From an uncultured Christensenella sp. (GTDB taxonomy: Bacteria; Bacillota; Clostridia; Christensenellales; UBA3700): a DNA stretch of 8,245 bases. This document shows, one piece after another, positions 1-6,289 of the stretch; positions within the stretch are counted from its first letter, which is position 1, and every line of letters starts with the position of its first letter. Location of the stretch: positions 34,663 through 42,907 of the forward strand of contig CAJTNW010000002.1 of assembly GCA_910577795.1 (NCBI GenBank). The letters run 5' to 3'. The translations under genes were made by a program, and so were the position numbers. The notes beneath the pieces are model-generated. The model did not search any database. It was given only the letters and a program-made list of their open reading frames with translations, and had not been told where the DNA came from.

Positions 1-18
1 CCTAAGTCAAGGAATTGT

Positions 19-80
19 AAAAATTGTCTTTATTATTCTTACATTTTTATTTTATAACAAAATACTAATAAAAACAATTT
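19..80 (-). terminator. Possible AT-only terminator after the ABC permease gene
   Basis: Arms at 21-35 and 66-80 are complementary over 14 of 15 pairs (AAATTGT and TTTATTA blocks, one C/A mismatch), with a 30-nt loop. Read on the minus strand, the second arm ends in a run of five T (19-23). The position about 25 nt past the permease stop is right for a terminator, but the stem is almost pure A/U and the loop is long, so it is weak as an intrinsic terminator. Confidence 0.3.
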
Positions 81-102
81 CAATGGTTAATCAAATAATA
101 GA

Positions 103-2049
103 TTACTCACTTCTAAGTGCTGTTACTGGGTCTTTTTTAGCAGCAATTCTTGCAGGTATTAATCCCGCAACAATAGTTAGCAAAGTACTTATCAAAACCA
201 ATACAATACCTGCAACTGGAGACAATAAAACTATATTACCCAAAACATACCCTTTTGCAAAGTGTCTAATAATTGCATTTATTGGTATAGATAAAATTGC
301 CGCAATTACAACACCCATAACACCTGCTGTAATACCAATGGTTGCAGTTTCTGCATTAAACACATTACCTATATCAATTTTTCTTGCACCTATGGCTCTT
401 AGTACACCTATTTCCTTAGTTCTTTCTACAACAGAAACATAAGTAATAATACCTATCATTATAGAAGACACCACCAAAGATATTGATGCAAAGCAAACAA
501 GTACAATAGATACAATATCAATAATTTGTTTTACCATATCCAGCATCATGCCTGACGCATCTAAATACTGAATTTTATCGTCAGCCTTTTTATTGTTATT
601 ATAAGCATCCATATATGCTTTAACATCATCTTTTGCATCAAAAGATTTTGGATAAACATAAATATTATTAGGCATTGTGCTAGCACCGATTTTTTGCATA
701 TAAACTTCGTGTCTTTCTTCTGTATTTAAATAAAATGGATTTAATTCAGAATATACATATTTATCATCTTTAATATCAAAGCCTGGAATACCCTTTACAT
801 CTATTAATAACTTATCAATTTCTTCACCAGTAATAACAGATACTTCGTTATAACTACTATTATCTTTTGCTTTTTCAAACTCAGCAATTTGTGCTTTTAC
901 CATTTTGGAATTTAAGTTATCGGAAACAATTTGCTCTCTTAATTCCTTTCTGTATAGCACACTTGTTGAATATAATGCCATAGGAGAGCCTTCTTTTACT
1001 CTCATTACTGCAGATATTTCTATTTCATAATTTTTATCTGTACAATTATCATACATTACCTTTAATTTATCAGATAATTGTGGGTCTTTATCATCTGGTG
1101 GAACAAACAGATTACCTTCTTGCTTATACCAGTCATCATACTTAATAATTCGCATTTTTCTGCCAATAAAATCGCCATATTTAAGGTTATTTATATCTAA
1201 ATCATCCAAAAAATTAAACTGAGCAAGTACACTTCGTGATAGTTGATTATATTCATTTACAACCAAAGCAATTTGATTAGATTTAGATGGATATTCTCCT
1301 TTAACCACATCATAATTTGCCTTCATAAAATCGTCGCCAACCATTTCCATAAATCTATTGTCACTGCCCATCATCATTTCAATAATAGGGTCTGCACTAT
1401 CAAAAGCGACTTTTTTATATTGTTTATTGCCAGTCTTGCCTGTTTCTGTAATCAAATTCATAGACATAGCATAAGTATAAGAAATTTCACTTATAATATT
1501 TTTATCAATTTTTTCAAGATAATCAATATAGTCTTTATTAATTCTATTATAGTGCAAACTGCTATATATACCTAATGCCATATTATTTGATGGAACTGTT
1601 ATTTTATCCGTATCTGGGAATTTTTCGCCTCTATCACTATTTGACTGCCCCATAGGATTCATCATATCAGTCATATTCATATACATTTGCTGTACAGATA
1701 TAGGATATTGACCTAGCATTGTTTGCTGCATATCTGCAATGTACAAATTAAAACCATTATTAACTGCAAGAACCAAAGCAATACCAATAATTCCAATAGA
1801 GCCTGCAAAGGCAGTTAAAAATGTTCTGTTTCTTTTAGAAAACAAATTTTTTAAAGATAATTTAAACGCAGTAAGCAAACTCATTGAAGTCTTTTTTACT
1901 GTTGCTTTTTTCTTCTTTTTACTATCTTTTTCATATTGTTTTAAAACTTTTTTACTTTCCTTATCGCTAAGTTCACTAATATCTGGCACTGGGTCTTCCA
2001 CAAAAAAAGTTACCTTGTCCATATCCTCTTGACTTGGCTGATATGACAT
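103..2049 (-). CDS. ABC transporter permease, FtsX/MacB-like, with large extracytoplasmic domain
   Basis: This 648-residue inner-membrane permease partners the ATPase encoded just upstream. Seen in the sequence: a charged cytoplasmic N-terminus with a lysine-rich run at about residues 41-53, a first membrane segment at about 77-99, roughly 400 residues of soluble domain, and three more segments at about 512-540, 568-590 and 611-632. The C-terminal part carries VVERTKEIGVLRAIGA (about 538-553), the hallmark loop of the FtsX permease domain, and ends in the typical IPARIAAKKDPVTALR. The topology matches type VII (MacB-like) ABC systems, which move or extract substrates on the outer face rather than importing nutrients. 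The substrate cannot be inferred. Its Shine-Dalgarno AGAGGA overlaps the TAG stop of the ATPase gene, so translation is probably coupled. Family assignment is firm; the specific role is unknown. Confidence 0.93.
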   Translation of the reverse strand: MSYQPSQEDMDKVTFFVEDPVPDISELSDKESKKVLKQYEKDSKKKKKATVKKTSMSLLTAFKLSLKNLFSKRNRTFLTAFAGSIGIIGIALVLAVNNGFNLYIADMQQTMLGQYPISVQQMYMNMTDMMNPMGQSNSDRGEKFPDTDKITVPSNNMALGIYSSLHYNRINKDYIDYLEKIDKNIISEISYTYAMSMNLITETGKTGNKQYKKVAFDSADPIIEMMMGSDNRFMEMVGDDFMKANYDVVKGEYPSKSNQIALVVNEYNQLSRSVLAQFNFLDDLDINNLKYGDFIGRKMRIIKYDDWYKQEGNLFVPPDDKDPQLSDKLKVMYDNCTDKNYEIEISAVMRVKEGSPMALYSTSVLYRKELREQIVSDNLNSKMVKAQIAEFEKAKDNSSYNEVSVITGEEIDKLLIDVKGIPGFDIKDDKYVYSELNPFYLNTEERHEVYMQKIGASTMPNNIYVYPKSFDAKDDVKAYMDAYNNNKKADDKIQYLDASGMMLDMVKQIIDIVSIVLVCFASISLVVSSIMIGIITYVSVVERTKEIGVLRAIGARKIDIGNVFNAETATIGITAGVMGVVIAAILSIPINAIIRHFAKGYVLGNIVLLSPVAGIVLVLISTLLTIVAGLIPARIAAKKDPVTALRSE

Positions 2050-2057
2050 AGTATCCT

Positions 2058-2714
2058 CTAAATTTCACCATCTAGCATTTTGATTATTCTTGTAGAATAT
2101 TCTTCCGCTAAACTATCATTATGGGTTACCATAATAACAAGTCTTTCTTTGGCAATTTCTTTTAACAATTCCATTATCTGCACGCTATTTTTACTATCAA
2201 GTGCACCAGTTGGTTCATCTGCCAAAATAATTTCAGGGTTGTTGACTAATGCTCTTGCAATTGCAACTCTTTGCATTTGTCCGCCTGATAATTGGTTTGG
2301 CTTTTTATGTATTTGTCCGTCCAAACCAACATTTTTAAGAGCCTCAATTGCTCTTGCTTTTCTTTCTTTTACACTTATTCCGGATAATGTCAAAGCAAGT
2401 TCAACATTTTCCAAAATTGTTTGATGATTAATTAAATTGTAATTTTGAAAAATAAAACCTACATAATTATTTCTGTATGCATCCCAGTCATTATTTTTAA
2501 ATAAAGTAGTAGATTTACCATTGATTAAAACATCACCACTTGTATATCTATCAAGTCCGCCAATAATGTTTAGCATAGTAGTTTTACCACAACCACTAGG
2601 TCCTAATATGGCAACAAATTCAGAATTTCTGAATGACAAATCAATGCCTTTTAAGGCATGTACAATTGTTTCATCACTACCATAATCTTTTACTATATTT
2701 TTTAGTTGTAACAT
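2058..2714 (-). CDS. ABC transporter ATP-binding protein, LolD/MacB type
   Basis: This 218-residue cytoplasmic ATPase energises the permease that follows 8 nt downstream. All catalytic motifs are intact: Walker A GPSGCGKTT at 38-46, Q-loop glutamine at 90 (FIFQNYNL), signature LSGGQ at 142-146, Walker B IILADE at 162-167, D-loop GALD at 170-173 and the switch histidine at 198 (VTHN). The short length and the ending RIIKMLDGEI are normal for the exporter-type LolD/MacB/FtsE group. The ATG has a GAGG Shine-Dalgarno six nt upstream. The gap to the yitT stop is 50 nt and holds only a weak A/U hairpin, so read-through from the yitT promoter is likely. From family memory, many Clostridia encode this ATPase and this permease type as one fused protein; here the two frames are offset and separate. 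Confidence 0.95.
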   Translation of the reverse strand: MLQLKNIVKDYGSDETIVHALKGIDLSFRNSEFVAILGPSGCGKTTMLNIIGGLDRYTSGDVLINGKSTTLFKNNDWDAYRNNYVGFIFQNYNLINHQTILENVELALTLSGISVKERKARAIEALKNVGLDGQIHKKPNQLSGGQMQRVAIARALVNNPEIILADEPTGALDSKNSVQIMELLKEIAKERLVIMVTHNDSLAEEYSTRIIKMLDGEI

Positions 2715-2764
2715 ATTACACCTCTTTTATAGTTAACTCAAAAAACTTTAATCAAAAATTAAAA

Positions 2765-3667
2765 CTACTTACGTTTTACAAAACCTTTTCCTATAACTTC
2801 TCTTGTATTTATTGCATATACAAAAGCATCTTTGTCTACTTCTTTAAGTATCCTTTTAAAAGTACTTATTTCCGTTCTTGTGATAACGCAAATCAACATA
2901 TCCCTATTATCACCTGTATATCCACCTTCACAAGATACAATAGTAACACCCCTATGCATTCTGTTACTAATTTCCGTCTTTAATTTATCTCCATTATTTG
3001 TAATAATTTCAAATTTAACGGCTGGTTTTAAGCCATTTAATACAAATTCAATACATTTTGAGCCTAAAAATACTTGTATTAAAGAGCAAATTATTGTAGT
3101 AAAACCTGTTTGCAAACCCATATTTCCAACAGTCATATACAAAATACTACCTAATGTTACAATAAAAACATTAATACCCAAAATGATAACCGACATAGAT
3201 GATGCAATATATTTTTTTTGTACAAGCAAACTAACAACTTCTGTACCACCAGAACTACCGCCGCCTTTAACCAAAAGACCAATACCAATACCGCCTATTA
3301 CACCACCAGCCAAAGCAGATAGCCACACTTCATTTGGATTAAAAAACTCATACATTTTTATTGCTCTAAAAATTGCAAGAAAACCTGAGGTCATACCTAT
3401 ACCCAAAGTAGTTTTTATTGCAAATTCCTTATGTAAAAAAATAAAAGCAAGTATGATTAAAGGTGCATTTAGTATAAGCATAGAATAACTTGCCGAAAAA
3501 CCAGATAAAGTTTGAATTATTATTGTAAGTCCAGATACACCACCTGGTATAAATTTTGATGGCAACATAAACATATACATTGCAAGTGACAAGCAAAACG
3601 CACCTGCTAACATAATCAAAATATTTATACACTCAGTCAAAATTTTCTTTTGTTTTAGTTTTTGCAT
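2765..3667 (-). CDS. YitT family membrane protein (YitT_membrane + DUF2179)
   Basis: This 300-residue integral membrane protein belongs to the YitT/DUF161 family, whose biochemical function is not established. The N-terminal 210 residues hold about five hydrophobic segments, including a glycine-rich stretch GGGSSGGTEVV near 136-145 that is characteristic of the family. Residues about 215-295 form the soluble DUF2179 domain, with RGVTIVSCEGGYTG (239-252) and the family ending EVIGKGF (290-296). The frame opens further upstream at a TTG (3709), but I chose the ATG at 3667. It has a GGAG six nt upstream, and the likely promoter places transcription start near 3708, leaving no room for a leader before the TTG. 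The gene is first in a minus-strand unit followed by the ABC pair, and diverges from alsT. The family call is secure, the function is not. Confidence 0.93.
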   Translation of the reverse strand: MQKLKQKKILTECINILIMLAGAFCLSLAMYMFMLPSKFIPGGVSGLTIIIQTLSGFSASYSMLILNAPLIILAFIFLHKEFAIKTTLGIGMTSGFLAIFRAIKMYEFFNPNEVWLSALAGGVIGGIGIGLLVKGGGSSGGTEVVSLLVQKKYIASSMSVIILGINVFIVTLGSILYMTVGNMGLQTGFTTIICSLIQVFLGSKCIEFVLNGLKPAVKFEIITNNGDKLKTEISNRMHRGVTIVSCEGGYTGDNRDMLICVITRTEISTFKRILKEVDKDAFVYAINTREVIGKGFVKRK

Positions 3668-3673
3668 AACCAA

Positions 3674-3677
3674 CTCC
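3674..3677 (-). promoter_or_regulatory. Ribosome binding site deciding the yitT start
   Basis: GGAG lies six nt ahead of the ATG at 3667. No comparable site precedes the alternative TTG at 3709. Confidence 0.75.
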
Positions 3678-3714
3678 ATAGAGTTTTGTAAAAGGACTTT
3701 TAAATTCAATAGTC

Positions 3715-3743
3715 ATTATACCATAAATAAATCCTAATTACAA
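3715..3743 (-). promoter_or_regulatory. Promoter for yitT (and probably the ABC pair)
   Basis: On the minus strand, TTGTAA (3738-3743) is followed after 17 nt by TATAAT (3715-3720), preceded by TGG, which makes an extended -10. The expected start of transcription is near 3708, giving a leader of about 40 nt to the ATG at 3667. No convincing promoter lies between yitT and the ABC genes. Confidence 0.72.
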
Positions 3744-3923
3744 GACTTTTATATTATTTTTTATATACTTTAAAGATATTCATATTTAGCATATATAGTT
3801 CGTATTAAAGTCCAAAAGTACTGTATTATTTGGGATAGCAATTTAAAATTACTAATTATTAAAATCAAATTATACAATAAAAGGACTATTTATTATGCGG
3901 TAAAACACAAATAATACCGATTT

Positions 3924-3951
3924 TTGACAGGTTTTTATCAAATAATATTAA
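3924..3951 (+). promoter_or_regulatory. Candidate upstream promoter for alsT
   Basis: A perfect -35 TTGACA (3924-3929) is followed by TATTAA (3946-3951) after 16 nt. The -10 is poor and overlaps the palindrome at 3944-3960. It would give a leader of about 135 nt. It is weaker than the promoter at 3977-4006. Confidence 0.35.
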
Positions 3952-3960
3952 TTTAATATT
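3944..3960. repeat. AT-only 17-bp palindrome upstream of alsT
   Basis: AATATTAA-T-TTAATATT is perfectly symmetric around one base. It lies just upstream of the stronger alsT promoter and over the -10 of the weaker one, a reasonable operator position. In DNA this rich in A and T, a perfect 8+1+8 palindrome could also arise by chance. Confidence 0.4.
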
Positions 3961-3976
3961 TAACATACGCATATAA

Positions 3977-4006
3977 TTGACAAAATTTTACAAGTTATGA
4001 TAAAAT
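3977..4006 (+). promoter_or_regulatory. Promoter for alsT
   Basis: A perfect -35 TTGACA (3977-3982) is followed after 18 nt by TAAAAT (4001-4006), itself preceded by TGA, giving an extended -10 (TGATAAAAT). Transcription should start near 4013, leaving a leader of about 80 nt with no recognisable riboswitch. Confidence 0.7.
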
Positions 4007-4095
4007 TATATTTATTTTAAATCATGCACGAATTAAGTATACATATATCAAAAAAATAAAATTTAATCCAAAACAAATTACATTAGGAGAAATTT

Positions 4096-5526
4096 ATGGA
4101 GTTTCTGAACAATTTAGTACAAGTAATAAGAGATGTGCTTTGGGATTACATACTACTATTTTTATTGCTTGGTGCAGGACTTTACTTTACCATACGTCTT
4201 AAAGGTGTTCAATTTAGAAAGTTTGGCGAAGGCTTTAAAAGCACTTTTAAAAATATGAATTTAAATGGCGAAAAAGCAGATAAAAAAGGGATGTCTTCTT
4301 TTCAGTCTCTAACCACTGCTCTTGCAGGACAAATAGGTACAGGTAATATTGTAGGTGTTGCTACTGCTATTGCAACTGGCGGTGCTGGAGCAATATTTTG
4401 GATGTGGATAAGTGGTCTATTGGGTATGGCAACAATTTTTGCAGAAGCAGTGCTTGCACAAAAATATAAACATACTGACGAAAACGGAATTGTTCATGGC
4501 GGTCCAGTTTATTACATAAGAGCATTTTTTAAAGGCAAATTTGGCAAGTTTTTAGCAGGTTTTTTCTCTGTAGCAATTATATTAGCACTTGGTTTTATGG
4601 GCAATATGGTTCAGTCAAATAGTATTGGTACATCATTTCATACCGCATTTGATGTTATTCCTACTTGGGCAATTGGTATTGTAATTTCCGTTCTTGCAGG
4701 TATAATCTTTCTTGGTGGTGTAAAAAGAATTGCATCTTTTACAGAAAAAGTTGTTCCAGTTATGGCAGGGCTTTATATTTTAGGGTCAATTGTTGTAATA
4801 GGTATTAACTATCAAAATATCGGCACTGCTTTTACTGCAATTTTTGTACATGCTTTTAATCCTAATGCAATTATTGGCGGTGTGGCAGGTGTTGCAATTG
4901 TTAAAGCGATGAGCAAAGGTGTTGCAAGAGGACTATTTTCTAACGAGGCTGGTATGGGTTCTACCCCACATGCTCACGCACTTGCAAAAGTTGACCACCC
5001 TTGCAGACAAGGCAATATAGCAATTATTGGAGTATTTATTGATACTTTTGTTGTACTAACATTATCCGCACTAGTTATTTTAACATCTGGAGTGGTCGGC
5101 AATACTGGAAATGAAGGTATACTAACCCAATTGGCTTTTAGTCAGTCATTTGCGACTTTTGGAAGTTGGGGCAGCAAGTTTGGTGAAATATTTATTGCAA
5201 TATGTTTATTCTTTTTTGCTTTTTCTACAATAATAAGTTGGTACTTTTTTGGAGAAACAAATGTACGTTATCTATTTGGCAATAAAGCGACAAAATTTTA
5301 TGCAATATTTGTAATTGCTTTTGTAATGGTTGGCTCAGTTTTAAAAGTTGATTTAGTGTGGAACTTGTCAGATATATTTAATGGACTTATGGTAATACCA
5401 AATATAATTGGTATAATTGCCCTATCCAATATGGTGGCAAGTCTTGGCAAAGAATATGACAACATAGAAAAAGTTATGAAAATGAATAAAAAGATTTTAA
5501 AAGAACAAAATAAAGGCAACAATTAA
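4096..5526 (+). CDS. alsT: Sodium:alanine/glycine symporter, AlsT/AgcS family
   Basis: This 476-residue membrane protein is a full-length member of the alanine or glycine:cation symporter family (AGCS, TC 2.A.25), which imports alanine or glycine with Na+ or H+. Family landmarks are visible: the conserved ALAGQIGTGNIVGVATAI block at about 75-92, GGPVYYI at 135-141, and the C-terminal signature around 275-306 with FSNEAGMGS and the HAHALAKVDHP segment. About ten or eleven hydrophobic segments run from residue 15 to 455, and the tail is short and lysine-rich. The ATG has AGGAG six nt upstream. No glycine riboswitch or T-box is recognisable in the leader of roughly 80 nt. It is probably transcribed from its own promoter, and no strong terminator lies between it and rubrerythrin. 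The choice between alanine and glycine cannot be made from sequence alone. Confidence 0.95.
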   Translation: MEFLNNLVQVIRDVLWDYILLFLLLGAGLYFTIRLKGVQFRKFGEGFKSTFKNMNLNGEKADKKGMSSFQSLTTALAGQIGTGNIVGVATAIATGGAGAIFWMWISGLLGMATIFAEAVLAQKYKHTDENGIVHGGPVYYIRAFFKGKFGKFLAGFFSVAIILALGFMGNMVQSNSIGTSFHTAFDVIPTWAIGIVISVLAGIIFLGGVKRIASFTEKVVPVMAGLYILGSIVVIGINYQNIGTAFTAIFVHAFNPNAIIGGVAGVAIVKAMSKGVARGLFSNEAGMGSTPHAHALAKVDHPCRQGNIAIIGVFIDTFVVLTLSALVILTSGVVGNTGNEGILTQLAFSQSFATFGSWGSKFGEIFIAICLFFFAFSTIISWYFFGETNVRYLFGNKATKFYAIFVIAFVMVGSVLKVDLVWNLSDIFNGLMVIPNIIGIIALSNMVASLGKEYDNIEKVMKMNKKILKEQNKGNN

Positions 5527-5550
5527 TTTATAATAAAGTCAAAGCGGCTA

Positions 5551-5579
5551 TTGACAAATGGTAAAATTTACCATATAAT
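5551..5579 (+). promoter_or_regulatory. Consensus sigma-A promoter for rubrerythrin
   Basis: TTGACA (5551-5556), a 17-nt spacer and TATAAT (5574-5579) match the housekeeping consensus at all twelve positions. Transcription would start near 5586, giving a leader of about 36 nt. Such a strong promoter makes sense if a repressor normally restrains it; the spacer palindrome is a candidate site. Confidence 0.88.
5558..5574. promoter_or_regulatory. Candidate operator in the rubrerythrin promoter spacer
   Basis: ATGGTAAA-A-TTTACCAT is a perfect 8+1+8 palindrome that fills the -35/-10 spacer almost exactly and ends on the first base of the -10. A protein bound here would exclude RNA polymerase. The half-site does not match the PerR box (TTATAAT half-site), the Rex site or the Fur box as I know them, so the regulator is not identified. 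A dimeric repressor sensing peroxide, redox state or metal is an inference from the target gene. Confidence 0.6.
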
Positions 5580-5603
5580 TAAACTATTAACAGACATTTA
5601 GTC

Positions 5604-5610
5604 AAAGGAG
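5604..5610 (+). promoter_or_regulatory. Rubrerythrin ribosome binding site with long spacing
   Basis: AAAGGAG is a strong Shine-Dalgarno match, but 11 nt separate it from the ATG at 5622; the other genes here use about six. No better start codon lies closer in frame, and the protein N-terminus aligns with known rubrerythrins, so the start stands. Confidence 0.7.
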
Positions 5611-5621
5611 ATAAATTTAAT

Positions 5622-6158
5622 ATGAATAAATATAAAGGCACTCAAACAGAAAAAAATTTAGAAGCAGCATTTGCTGGAGAATCTGGAGCAAGAAATAAAT
5701 ACACTTTTTTTGCATCAGTTGCTAAAAAAGAAGGATATGAACAAATAGCAGCAATATTTTTGAAAACTGCTGATAATGAAAAAGAACACGCAAAAATGTG
5801 GCTTAAAGAATTGAGTGGAATTGGAAACACCGAGGCAAATCTAAAAGAGGCTGCCGGTGGTGAAAACTATGAGTGGACTGATATGTATGAAAATTTTGCA
5901 AAAACTGCAGAAAAAGAAGGTTTTCCTGAACTTGCTGCCAAATTCCGTGCTGTTGGCGAAATTGAAAAACAACACGAAGAAAGATATCGTGCTCTTTTAG
6001 AAAATGTAAAAACAAATACTGTGTTTAATAAATCTGAAGATAAAGTTTGGGAATGTAGAAATTGTGGACACATTGCATACGGCAAAACTGCACCTGATAA
6101 ATGCCCTACTTGCAACCACCCTCAAAGTTATTTTGAATTACAAGAAAAAAATTATTGA
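5622..6158 (+). CDS. rbr: Rubrerythrin (diiron peroxidase with C-terminal rubredoxin domain)
   Basis: This 178-residue cytoplasmic non-haem peroxidase reduces H2O2 to water with electrons ultimately from NAD(P)H. The N-terminal ferritin-like four-helix domain supplies the diiron ligands: Glu20 (GESGARNKY), Glu53 and His56 (EKEH), Glu81 and Glu84 (GENYEW), and Glu115 and His118 (EKQH). The C-terminal rubredoxin domain has both knuckles, C145-x2-C148 and C161-x2-C164, binding one Fe(SCys)4. The order is classical, not the reverse type with rubredoxin first. The length is normal for the short clostridial form. It has a consensus promoter with a palindrome in the spacer and ends in tandem TGA TAA stops before a strong terminator. 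The adjacent flavodiiron gene fits a joint role in oxidative-stress defence. Confidence 0.97.
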   Translation: MNKYKGTQTEKNLEAAFAGESGARNKYTFFASVAKKEGYEQIAAIFLKTADNEKEHAKMWLKELSGIGNTEANLKEAAGGENYEWTDMYENFAKTAEKEGFPELAAKFRAVGEIEKQHEERYRALLENVKTNTVFNKSEDKVWECRNCGHIAYGKTAPDKCPTCNHPQSYFELQEKNY

Positions 6159-6189
6159 TAAAATACAAATTTAATAATTACAAAAAATT

Positions 6190-6226
6190 AAAATCAAAAT
6201 ACTGAAATGCAGTATTTTGATTTTTT
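6190..6226 (+). terminator. Intrinsic terminator after rubrerythrin
   Basis: A perfect 15-bp stem (6190-6204 with 6210-6224; AAAATCAAAATACTG on the left) closes a five-nt loop, AAATG. It ends in a run of six T (6221-6226). It starts about 30 nt past the rubrerythrin stop and just ahead of the fprA -35, so the two genes are separate transcription units. Confidence 0.88.
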
Positions 6227-6232
6227 ATAAAC

Positions 6233-6261
6233 TTGACATTTTTTTAATATTATATTAAAAT
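6233..6261 (+). promoter_or_regulatory. Promoter for fprA
   Basis: TTGACA (6233-6238), a 17-nt spacer and TAAAAT (6256-6261). Transcription would start near 6268, downstream of the ATG at 6263, which supports translation from 6290. Confidence 0.8.
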
Positions 6262-6265
6262 AATG
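6237..6265. promoter_or_regulatory. Candidate operator over the fprA promoter
   Basis: The core TTTTAATAT-T-ATATTAAAA (6242-6260) is a perfect 19-bp palindrome. Beyond one mismatched pair (6241/6261) the symmetry continues four more pairs, CATT and AATG, to 6237 and 6265. It covers the spacer and the -10 box. The half-site shares five of seven positions with the PerR box half-site (TTATAAT), so a PerR-like regulator is possible but not shown. Confidence 0.55.
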
Positions 6266-6279
6266 ATATTAAAAACAAA

Positions 6280-6283
6280 AGGA
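6280..6283 (+). promoter_or_regulatory. Ribosome binding site deciding the fprA start
   Basis: AGGA, within AAAAGGAA (6277-6284), lies six nt ahead of the ATG at 6290. The earlier ATG at 6263 has no such site. Confidence 0.75.
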
Positions 6284-6289
6284 ACAAAT

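Larger units (their letters stand above)
3668..4095. other. Divergent yitT/alsT intergenic region, no gene seen
   Basis: These 428 nt separate two divergent genes. They hold the yitT promoter at the left, one clear and one weaker alsT promoter at the right, and an AT-rich palindrome at 3944-3960. The central part (about 3745-3920) is very A+T-rich with stops in all frames. The only start with a Shine-Dalgarno-like AAAGGAC upstream is an ATG CGG TAA at about 3895, too short to be a gene. I see no riboswitch, tRNA or small-RNA signature. Confidence 0.7.

Noticed and set aside
2..442. A plus-strand frame open from the left edge to 442, with a hydrophobic start
   Set aside because: It lies mostly opposite the C-terminal membrane segments of the permease, whose codons read as hydrophobic residues in antisense. 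Nothing suggests a gene ending here.
2721..2755. TTGATT-18-TATAAA on the minus strand as a promoter for the ABC genes
   Set aside because: The transcription start would fall at or after the GAGG ribosome binding site, leaving the message without it.
2740..2763. TTTAAT/ATTAAA hairpin followed by six T after yitT, as a terminator
   Set aside because: A six-pair A/U-only stem is too weak to call. At most it gives partial termination.
2832..3488. A 218-codon open frame on the plus strand opposite yitT
   Set aside because: It is entirely antisense to a well-supported YitT gene. The proline- and isoleucine-rich translation resembles no protein, and it has no ribosome binding site. It follows from the codon use of the real gene.
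3895..3903. ATG CGG TAA after AAAGGAC as a minimal leader peptide
   Set aside because: Two codons, no associated attenuator hairpin, and upstream of both alsT promoter candidates.
4013..4095. Glycine riboswitch or T-box in the alsT leader
   Set aside because: The leader is short and A+T-rich and lacks the conserved purine-rich aptamer or T-box sequences.
5389..5399. TGGTAATACCA inside alsT as a second copy of the rubrerythrin operator
   Set aside because: Only the TGGTA/TACCA part is shared, the spacing differs and it is within coding sequence; chance is sufficient.
5538..5555. GTCAA/TTGAC hairpin after alsT as its terminator
   Set aside because: The stem is five to seven pairs with a bulge, has no T-run and overlaps the rubrerythrin -35. 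The dyad is probably incidental.
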